Positions 58,128 to 64,000 of a DNA stretch of 64,000 nt are shown here, piece after piece; within the stretch, counting starts at the first letter, position 1, and every line of letters starts with the position of its first letter. Under the pieces are notes generated by a model, which was not told the DNA's origin, made no database searches, and saw only the letters and a list, made by a program, of their open reading frames with translations. The stretch covers positions 1 to 64,000 of the forward strand of contig CAYGDP010000004.1 of assembly GCA_964348665.1 (NCBI GenBank), given 5' to 3'. The position numbers were made by a program, and so were the translations under genes. The stretch is from CAYGDP01 sp964348665. GTDB lineage: Bacteria > Verrucomicrobiota > Verrucomicrobiia > Palsa-1439 > CAYGDP01.

Positions 58128-58697
58128 ATGCCGGAAAATAGAGAAATCCTTATGGATGGCCAGGAAAAAGGCTATCAGCTCAAAGTGTACCTAGATGCCG
58201 AAAAATCTGGATTTGAAGTGGTAATTGAAAAAAATGGAAAAATCTCAGCTACAAAGTTTTTAGAATGGACGCAAGAACCGCGATGGGGACTTGATGCACT
58301 TGATCGTCAGCGGATTGACGAGGCAGTTGACGGCCTTTTGGCAGAGCTGCCGCAAATTCAAAATATAACCCTGCCGACGACCCATGCTTCGAGGAAGATC
58401 CGAGAACAAACGGATAAGAGTAAAATGAACAATCTGACACCAGAACAACAGCAGGCTATCGAGGCCGAGATTTTTGCTGGCAACAAGATCGGAGCGATCA
58501 AGCTAGCCCGCGAAGTGATTCCCGGCATGGGTTTGGTGGAAGCGAAGGATCTAGTGGAAACGCTGGAGGCGGAGTCGCGACAAAAAGATCCAAAAAAATT
58601 CAAGTCGCGCCCCAAGGCGGGTTGCCTTGGCATGGTCTTGGGAATCACTTTTCTTGTCATTGGACTCGTGCTGTTCTCCGTTTCAACCTTGTTTTGA
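58128..58697 (+). CDS. L7/L12 C-terminal-domain-like protein with a C-terminal TM anchor
   Basis: The 189-residue protein starts with GGAGG 5 nt upstream. Residues about 1-90 are an unassigned beta-rich part (YQLKVYLDAEKSGFEVVIEK). Residues about 105-150 read NKIGAIKLAREVIPGMGLVE then AKDLVETLEAE, closely like the ribosomal L7/L12 C-terminal domain. A single TM helix at the end (GCLGMVLGITFLVIGLVLFS) makes it tail-anchored. It lies between nuoC and nuoD, so it is co-transcribed with complex I genes; its role is unknown. Confidence 0.75.
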   Translation: MPENREILMDGQEKGYQLKVYLDAEKSGFEVVIEKNGKISATKFLEWTQEPRWGLDALDRQRIDEAVDGLLAELPQIQNITLPTTHASRKIREQTDKSKMNNLTPEQQQAIEAEIFAGNKIGAIKLAREVIPGMGLVEAKDLVETLEAESRQKDPKKFKSRPKAGCLGMVLGITFLVIGLVLFSVSTLF

Positions 58698-58703
58698 AAT
58701 AGT

Positions 58704-59936
58704 ATGCCAACGACCAAAGAAATCGAATTTAAGGAAGCGACACACCGCGCCGAAGCCGTTGCCGATATTCCCGGCGAACGGATGACGCTCAACTTTGGGC
58801 CTTCGCATCCGAGTACGCACGGCGTTCTGCGCCTCGTGCTGGAACTCGACGGCGAAGTCATCGTGAGCGCAAAGCCAGACGTCGGCTATCTCCACCGGGG
58901 CGACGAGAAGATCGCGGAGAATATGACATGGAATCAGTTTGTTCCATACACCGATCGCCTCGATTATCTCGCGCCGCTGGCCAACAACGTTGCCTACGCC
59001 CTCGCGGTCGAGAAACTTTGCGACGTCACTCTGCCGCCACGCGGACAAATGATTCGGGTGGTGTGCTGCGAACTTGCGCGGATCAGTTCGCACCTGCTAG
59101 GCATTGGAGCGATGGCGATGGACACGGGTGCAATGACAGTTTTCCTCTACACATTCCAGCAACGCGAATACATTTATAATCTTTGTGAATCGCTCACGGG
59201 CGCGCGGTTCACCACCAGTTACACGCGCATCGGCGGAATGAGCCGCGATTTGCCCGATGGCTGGCTCAATGATGTGCGGACGTTTTGCGATGGTCTGCTC
59301 GCGCAAATGGACGAGGTGGATAAACTACTCACGCGCAATCGCATCTTCGTAGATCGAATGCAAGGCATCGGGATTCTGCCAAAGGACGTGGCGATTGATT
59401 ATGGCGTCACAGGCCCCAACCTGCGCGGCTCCGGCGTGGAGTTCGATTTGCGCAAGAAACATCCGTACCTCGGCTACGAGCAATTGGAGTTCGATGTGCC
59501 CATCGGCTCGGTCGGCGATTGCTATGACCGCTACCTCGTGCGGATGGAAGAAATTCGCCAATCGGTAAAAATTCTCCGCCAATGCTGCGATAAGATGCCG
59601 AGCGGTGCGATCAACATCACCGACACGAAAATCGTGTTGCCATCCAAAGACCGCGTGCTGACCAAGATGGAGGAGTTGATTCATCAATTCATGATCGTTA
59701 CCGAAGGACCGCAAGCGCCCGCGGGCGAGGTTTATTTTGCCGCCGAAAACCCGAAGGGCGAACTGGGTTTTTACATCGTCAGCCGCGGCGGGGGCGTCCC
59801 GTGGCGCATGAAAATCCGCGCGCCGAGTTTCGTCAACCTCTCCGTGCTGCCCGTAGTGCTCAAAGGCCACATGGTCAGCGACGCCGTCGCAATCCTCGGC
59901 AGTTGGGATTTCGTGATGGGGGAGTGTGACCGATAG
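58704..59936 (+). CDS. nuoD: NADH-quinone oxidoreductase subunit D
   Basis: The 410-residue 49-kDa subunit shows LNFGPSHPSTHGVLRLVLEL, VGYLHRGDEKIAENMTWNQF, ESLTGARFTTSYTRIGGMSR and GEVYFAAENPKGELGFYIVS. It helps form the quinone-binding site with NuoB. Confidence 0.97.
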   Translation: MPTTKEIEFKEATHRAEAVADIPGERMTLNFGPSHPSTHGVLRLVLELDGEVIVSAKPDVGYLHRGDEKIAENMTWNQFVPYTDRLDYLAPLANNVAYALAVEKLCDVTLPPRGQMIRVVCCELARISSHLLGIGAMAMDTGAMTVFLYTFQQREYIYNLCESLTGARFTTSYTRIGGMSRDLPDGWLNDVRTFCDGLLAQMDEVDKLLTRNRIFVDRMQGIGILPKDVAIDYGVTGPNLRGSGVEFDLRKKHPYLGYEQLEFDVPIGSVGDCYDRYLVRMEEIRQSVKILRQCCDKMPSGAINITDTKIVLPSKDRVLTKMEELIHQFMIVTEGPQAPAGEVYFAAENPKGELGFYIVSRGGGVPWRMKIRAPSFVNLSVLPVVLKGHMVSDAVAILGSWDFVMGECDR

Positions 59937-59978
59937 GTTCGTTGAATCGTTAAATTGTTGAAACGTTGAATTGGATTT

Positions 59979-60055
59979 ATGTCACTTAACATCCGACCCG
60001 AACTGGAGAAGGAGATCGACGCGATCGTGGCGCGGTATCCGCAAAAGCGGAGCGG
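59979..60055 (+). pseudogene. duplicated 5' end of nuoE
   Basis: The frame starts MSLNIRPELEKEIDAIVARY then PQKRSG, against MSLQVPEKLEAEIDAIVARY then PQKRSA in the intact gene at 60748. The first 35 bases differ widely, while about 40 bases after them (gacgcgatcgtggcgcggta...) are nearly identical. The rest of nuoE does not follow; a small ORF and repeats do. Confidence 0.85.
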
Positions 60056-60111
60056 CGCGCAGCGGCGCATTGATTTGACAGCGGCGGTAGGTTCTGCCAA
60101 TGTAAAGCGTG

Positions 60112-60297
60112 ATGAAGCCAGCGAAACAAGCATTGGAATCCTCGAAGGCCAAGCCCACCGCGGGCACGGTCATGGCCGCGGAGTGGCGCGCCCGCGCCAA
60201 CATGCTCACGGAAGGCCAGCGCCAGGCGAACATGGTTCGCGCGATCGAGCACGTTTATGGAAAGCCCGCTGCCGCGAAACGCGCTCATCGCCGTTGA
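60112..60297 (+). CDS. small ORF, unknown (61 residues)
   Basis: The basic 61-residue product (MKPAKQALESSKAKPTAGTV..., MVRAIEHVYGKPAAAKRAHR) has no recognised family. TTGACA-N17-CAATGT ends 8 nt before the ATG, which supports expression. It lies directly after the orphan nuoE 5' end and is part of the inserted cargo. Confidence 0.45.
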   Translation: MKPAKQALESSKAKPTAGTVMAAEWRARANMLTEGQRQANMVRAIEHVYGKPAAAKRAHRR

Positions 60298-60440
60298 TAC
60301 AGCGGATAGCGCCGAAGGCGCGGCATAACCTAGCCCAGCCCGCAGGGCTGGGAATGGATTATCTCCCAGGAATAGCAGCCCTGAAAGGGCGATATAAAAT
60401 GCCCGCGCGGGCACGGCTTTCTGGCCCACCGAAAAAAATG
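60298..60440. repeat. array of palindromic repeats before the zinc-ribbon gene
   Basis: No gene. It holds hairpins of the same family as at 57313-57541: GCGCCGAAGGCGC, CCCAGCCCGCAGGGCTGGG, GCCCTGAAAGGGC and GCCCGCGCGGGC. Confidence 0.75.
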
Positions 60441-60523
60441 CCGTGGGGTGGGTCACTCGCGTATTTTTTCGATCAGGACGATAATTCAATTTGTCTTGTG
60501 GAAAACCCAAGGGAGGCGAAGTC

Positions 60524-60745
60524 ATGAATCTGAAATGTCCAAAGTGCCAAGGAGAGATGAAACAAGGATTCGTTCCTGAATACGGGGATTTCAGTCAGGT
60601 GACGCCGACGGATTGGATTGAGGGTCCCCCTCAAAAGACGCTTCTTCGGGGAACAAAAGTAACCGAAAAAACCACGATCGAGATTGAAGCGTATCGGTGT
60701 TCTCATTGTGAATTCATAGAATTGTACGCTAAGAGCCAAGTGTAA
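60524..60745 (+). CDS. small zinc-ribbon protein (DUF6487-like)
   Basis: The 73-residue protein has MNLKCPKCQGEMKQGFVPEY, DWIEGPPQKTLLRGTKV and YRCSHCEFIELYAKSQV, with two CxxC pairs. It resembles the PF20097/DUF6487 zinc-ribbon family. GGAGG lies 7 nt before the ATG. It ends 2 bases before nuoEF, so nuoEF is probably translated from the same transcript. Confidence 0.75.
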   Translation: MNLKCPKCQGEMKQGFVPEYGDFSQVTPTDWIEGPPQKTLLRGTKVTEKTTIEIEAYRCSHCEFIELYAKSQV

Positions 60746-60747
60746 AT

Positions 60748-62610
60748 ATGAGTTTACAAGTGCCAGAAAAGTTAGAAGCCGAGATTGACGCGATCGTGGC
60801 GCGGTATCCGCAGAAGCGGAGCGCCTCGATGATGCTCCTGCATGCCCTCCAAGAAGAGTTTGGGTTCGTGTCAAACGAGGCGGTGGAATGGATCGCGGCG
60901 AAACTCGGCTTGCAACCGATCAATGTCTACGAGCTGGTGAGTTTCTATCCGATGTATCGGTCGCAGCCGAGTGGCAAGGTTCAGATCAAGATCTGCCGCA
61001 CGTTGTCGTGCGAGTTGGCAGGTAGCCACAAACTTGCGGAACACATTCGCGCCAAGGTCGGCGTGAAAGAAGTGGATGGCACGAGCGCGGACGGAAAATT
61101 CACCGTCGGCTGGCTGGAATGTATCGCGGATTGTCATCGCGGACCGTGCATGATGGTCAATAACGAGTTGTTCGATGAAGTGACGCCGCAGAAGGCTGAT
61201 CAGATTCTAGCATCTCTGCCGAATGAACCCGCGTTTCCGAAATCGTGGCCGCCGCATCCGAAGGAGAGGCGTCTGGTCGGGGTGAATTTTGACAAGGCAG
61301 ATTACTCGCCTGATATGGCTTGTTATCTGAAGCACGGCGGTTATGCGGATTTGAAGAAGGCATTGGCGATAAAGCCGGAGGCAATTATTGAAGAGGTCAA
61401 GAAATCGGGATTGCGCGGGCGCGGCGGCGCGGGATTTTCGGCGGGCGTGAAATGGTCGCTGGTGGATCGCAAGAGTGGGAAACCGATTTATTTGATTTGC
61501 AATGCCGACGAGAGCGAGCCGGGGACATTCAAGGACAGGCAGATTTTGCACAAAGATCCGCATCAGCTTCTCGAAGGGCTGGTGATTGCGTGTTACGCCA
61601 ACGGTGTGAAGCACGCGTTCATTTACATCCGAGGCGAGTTTCCAAAGGCGGCAAAGATCATGGAGCAGGCGATCGACGAGGCGCGCACGAAGAACTTTGT
61701 CGGCAAAAACATCCTCAAGTCGGGATATGATTTGGAAGTCACAATTCATCGCGGCGCGGGCGCCTACATCTGTGGCGAGGAAACGGGCCTGATCGAATCA
61801 CTGGAAGGAAAGCGCGCGTATCCTCGATTCAAGCCGCCATACTTTCCCGCTGTCCTGGGCCTTTATATGTGCCCGACGGTCGTCAATAATGTCGAGACGC
61901 TTTGTCATGTGAAACACGTTGTTGCGATGGGCGCCGACGCTTATGCAAAGATCGGCACGCCCAACAACACCGGTACGCGCTTCGTTTGCGTCAGCGGTCA
62001 TGTCAACAAACCCGGCTATTTCGAGATCGAGGTGGGCAAAGTGACGATTGGCGAGTTAATCAATGGTCTCTGTGGCGGACTTCGAAGCGGGCGAAAATTG
62101 AAGGCAGTCATCCCCGGCGGATCGTCTTCGAAGATTCTGCGGGCTGACGAAAAATTTAAGATCAAGGGCAAAGCAGCCGACGGTTCGCCGACAGAAAAGG
62201 AAATCGGCACTTTGGATATTCCTTATGATTTTGACACGCTCGGCGCTTGCGGCACGATGAGCGGCAGTGGCGCGGTAATCGTGCTGGACGACTCGACCGA
62301 CATCGTTGCGGCACTGGACAACATCGAGGAATTTTACGCGCACGAAAGTTGCGGGCAATGCACTCCTTGTCGCGAAGGCGTGCTGTGGGTTTCGAAGATA
62401 TTGCATCGGCTATCGCACGGGCAAGGTCGCCCCGAGGATCCTGCGATGCTTAAGAACATCGCCGACAACGCCGTGGGAAAGACGATCTGTCCTTTTGGCG
62501 AGGCTTTCGGATGGCCGGTGCAAAGTTACACGGCGAAGTTTAAAGAGGAGTTTGCCGCCAAGTGTGCCTCGAAATCGACCGAGCCAGCAACGGAGGTGGC
62601 GCGTGTCTGA
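60748..62610 (+). CDS. nuoEF: fused NADH-quinone oxidoreductase subunits E and F
   Basis: The 620-residue protein joins NuoE (about 1-155) and NuoF (about 170-610), normally separate. NuoE has its [2Fe-2S] ligands in ICRTLSCEL and ECIADCHRGPC. NuoF has SGLRGRGGAGFSAGVKWSL (NADH), CNADESEPGTFKDR (FMN), GAGAYICGEETGLIESLEG and the [4Fe-4S] ligands ESCGQCTPCREG with TICPFGEA. The NADH-oxidising part of complex I is thus encoded as one chain. The first dozen codons are AT-rich and differ from the orphan nuoE 5' end at 59979. Confidence 0.95.
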   Translation: MSLQVPEKLEAEIDAIVARYPQKRSASMMLLHALQEEFGFVSNEAVEWIAAKLGLQPINVYELVSFYPMYRSQPSGKVQIKICRTLSCELAGSHKLAEHIRAKVGVKEVDGTSADGKFTVGWLECIADCHRGPCMMVNNELFDEVTPQKADQILASLPNEPAFPKSWPPHPKERRLVGVNFDKADYSPDMACYLKHGGYADLKKALAIKPEAIIEEVKKSGLRGRGGAGFSAGVKWSLVDRKSGKPIYLICNADESEPGTFKDRQILHKDPHQLLEGLVIACYANGVKHAFIYIRGEFPKAAKIMEQAIDEARTKNFVGKNILKSGYDLEVTIHRGAGAYICGEETGLIESLEGKRAYPRFKPPYFPAVLGLYMCPTVVNNVETLCHVKHVVAMGADAYAKIGTPNNTGTRFVCVSGHVNKPGYFEIEVGKVTIGELINGLCGGLRSGRKLKAVIPGGSSSKILRADEKFKIKGKAADGSPTEKEIGTLDIPYDFDTLGACGTMSGSGAVIVLDDSTDIVAALDNIEEFYAHESCGQCTPCREGVLWVSKILHRLSHGQGRPEDPAMLKNIADNAVGKTICPFGEAFGWPVQSYTAKFKEEFAAKCASKSTEPATEVARV

Positions 62611-64000
62611 TATGATCAAGATGACCATTGACGGGCGTGAGGTTGAGGTGCCGAAAGGCATCAACGTCATCGAGGCGGCCAAACGCATCGGGACGTTCAT
62701 CCCGCATTATTGTTATCATCCCAAACTGCCGATTGCGGGGAATTGCCGCATGTGTTTGATGGAAATGGGGTTGCCGAAGATGAAACCCGACCGGACACCC
62801 GAGTTGGATTCAAACGGCAAACCTGTCATTGCGATGATCCCGCGTCCTCAAATCGCCTGCGCCACCAATGTCGCGCCGGGGATGGTGGTTAAAACCAACA
62901 CCCCAACAGTGAAACAATGGCAAAATGCTATCCTTGAATTTCTCCTCATCAATCACCCGCTTGATTGTCCGATTTGTGACCAGGCCGGCGAATGCAAATT
63001 GCAGGAGTTTTCCGTTGAATTTGGGCAAGGCGGGAGCCGGTTTGTGGAGGAGAAAGTGCACAAACCGAAGCATGTCCCGCTAGGTCCGAAAATCACTCTC
63101 GACGACGAGCGTTGTATTGAATGCTCGCGCTGCATCCGGTTCGAGCGAGACATCGCCAAGAACGATTGTCTTGGTTTCGTCAATCGCGGCAGCCATACGA
63201 CGCTCACCTGTTTCCCAGGCAAAGAACCGAACACCAACTACGATCTCAACATCGTGGATATTTGTCCGGTCGGCGCGCTCACGTCGAATGATTTCCGGTT
63301 CAAACAACGCGTATGGTTTTTGAAAGAGACTAAGAGCATTTGCAGCAGTTGCGCCACGGGTTGCAATATCCTGGTTGGCAGCCGCGAAGGTCAGGTGCTT
63401 CGCTACACTCCGCGCGAAAACGACGCCGTAAACCAATGCTGGGTGTGCGACGAAGGACGGCTGAATTACAAATGGATCAATCGCGCCGACCGGCTTCGCG
63501 CTCCGCGAGTGTTGGTTGGCAGCCAGTTTTTCGACGCTACCTGGAATGAAGTTGTTGAGCAGCTTGGCCGTCGCTTTGCCGAGTTGGGCAAGAAAGGAAT
63601 GGGGGACGCCATTGCCATTGTTGGCAGCGCGCGCGCAAGTTGCGAAGAATTGTTTCTTCTCAAAAAACTGGCGGACCTGCTCGGCTGCAAGTTGCTCGAC
63701 AGTGTTCCGCGCGTGGGACAAGGAGACAGTTTTCTTTTCAGTGCCGACAAAAACCCGAACAGCATCGGTGCGAAACTCGCTGGCGTCGCCGCAAATCCGA
63801 TGGGGTCGAACCTGCCGAAGATTGTCGATGGAATCAAGGCCGGGAAAACCAAAACGCTCATTGTGCTTGGCGAAGACGTGACCAAGAGCGGCATTGGCGA
63901 GGATTTGCTGAAGAAACTGGAATTTCTTGTTGCGTTCGACATTTTGCCAAGCAAAACCGTCGCCTTGGCGCAATATCAACTTCCCGGAGCGGCTCACGTT
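62603..64000 (+). CDS. nuoG: NADH-quinone oxidoreductase subunit G (partial, runs off the window)
   Basis: The 466 codons visible match NuoG: a [2Fe-2S] domain with FIPHYCYHPKLPIAGNCRMC, the His-Cys [4Fe-4S] site HPLDCPICDQAGECKLQEF, a second site ERCIECSRCIRF with VDICPVGALTS, and the start of the molybdopterin-oxidoreductase-like domain with CSSCATGCNILV and CWVCDEGR. A GTG start (GGAGG 6 nt upstream) overlaps the nuoEF stop by 8 bases; the ATG three codons later is less well placed. Confidence 0.96.
   Translation, partial: MSDMIKMTIDGREVEVPKGINVIEAAKRIGTFIPHYCYHPKLPIAGNCRMCLMEMGLPKMKPDRTPELDSNGKPVIAMIPRPQIACATNVAPGMVVKTNTPTVKQWQNAILEFLLINHPLDCPICDQAGECKLQEFSVEFGQGGSRFVEEKVHKPKHVPLGPKITLDDERCIECSRCIRFERDIAKNDCLGFVNRGSHTTLTCFPGKEPNTNYDLNIVDICPVGALTSNDFRFKQRVWFLKETKSICSSCATGCNILVGSREGQVLRYTPRENDAVNQCWVCDEGRLNYKWINRADRLRAPRVLVGSQFFDATWNEVVEQLGRRFAELGKKGMGDAIAIVGSARASCEELFLLKKLADLLGCKLLDSVPRVGQGDSFLFSADKNPNSIGAKLAGVAANPMGSNLPKIVDGIKAGKTKTLIVLGEDVTKSGIGEDLLKKLEFLVAFDILPSKTVALAQYQLPGAAHV

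Noticed and set aside
59979..60527. A 182-codon gene starting at the orphan nuoE start
   Set aside because: After about 25 codons the frame runs through the antisense and repeat region and loses protein character; the small ORF at 60112 in another frame is more credible.
63080..63997. 305-codon minus-strand frame at the right end
   Set aside because: It lies opposite nuoG, whose iron-sulfur motifs are intact, so it is a shadow frame.

Overview
The window reads as a chromosomal segment of a free-living, respiring bacterium, most likely Verrucomicrobiota (inference). Supporting signs are a ThrRS without a TGS domain, a large load of secreted FG-GAP, PQQ-propeller, DUF1080, TPR and Tat-exported hydrolase proteins, tandem zinc-ribbon kinase-like proteins, and abundant short palindromic repeats of the kind common in that phylum. 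No prophage, complete insertion sequence or CRISPR array was seen.

Layout. 0.2-6.3 kb (minus strand): xseA, a DUF433 gene with a broken DUF5615 partner, a YmdB-type phosphoesterase, 5-formyl-THF cyclo-ligase, vapBC, rarA and a probable 6S RNA. 6.4-14.9 kb (minus): the classic thrS-infC-rpmI-rplT-pheS-pheT translation cluster, with an extra PheS-N-terminal fusion gene before pheS and two unknown genes after pheT. 15.2-21.1 kb: tRNA-Val, a TPR metalloprotease-like protein, a lipoprotein, a sugar isomerase/epimerase and a Gfo/Idh/MocA oxidoreductase. 21.1-24.1 kb: an accessory island (hicAB, DUF4160/DUF2442, a HEPN/AbiU2-like protein, small membrane proteins). 24.1-27.4 kb: a thioredoxin/PDZ protein with an in-frame UGA, a second hicBA, an MDR dehydrogenase and a frameshifted SEC-C gene. 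27.7-36.7 kb: a multi-PAS protein, an ECF sigma/anti-sigma/secreted-protein operon, a phosphodiester glycosidase, a secreted acylphosphatase and two beta-propeller proteins. 36.8-47.7 kb: a PEP-utilising phosphotransferase-like enzyme, small secreted paralogues, tRNA-Ser, two tandem zinc-ribbon pseudokinases and a YprB-like nuclease. 47.7-64 kb: tRNA-Asn, a second in-frame-UGA protein, and the NADH:quinone oxidoreductase genes nuoA, then (7 kb later) nuoB, C, D, a fused nuoEF and nuoG, which runs off the end.

Main discoveries. (1) Two secreted proteins carry an in-frame UGA at the second position of a CxxC-type redox motif (CVPU and CPVU); the first has a good bacterial SECIS-like hairpin. 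(2) At least nine genes have a promoter of the form TTGnnn-N17/18-TAnnnT (or a close variant) lying only 6-8 nt before the start codon, which implies leaderless transcripts. (3) Four loci (5-FCL/vapBC, pheS, Gfo-Idh/hicAB, nuoE) show cargo genes flanked by a duplicated, diverged end of a housekeeping gene, suggesting a common acquisition route that preserves the target gene. (4) Small palindromic or tandem repeats are inserted in frame in rarA, pheT, pheS, midA and xseA.
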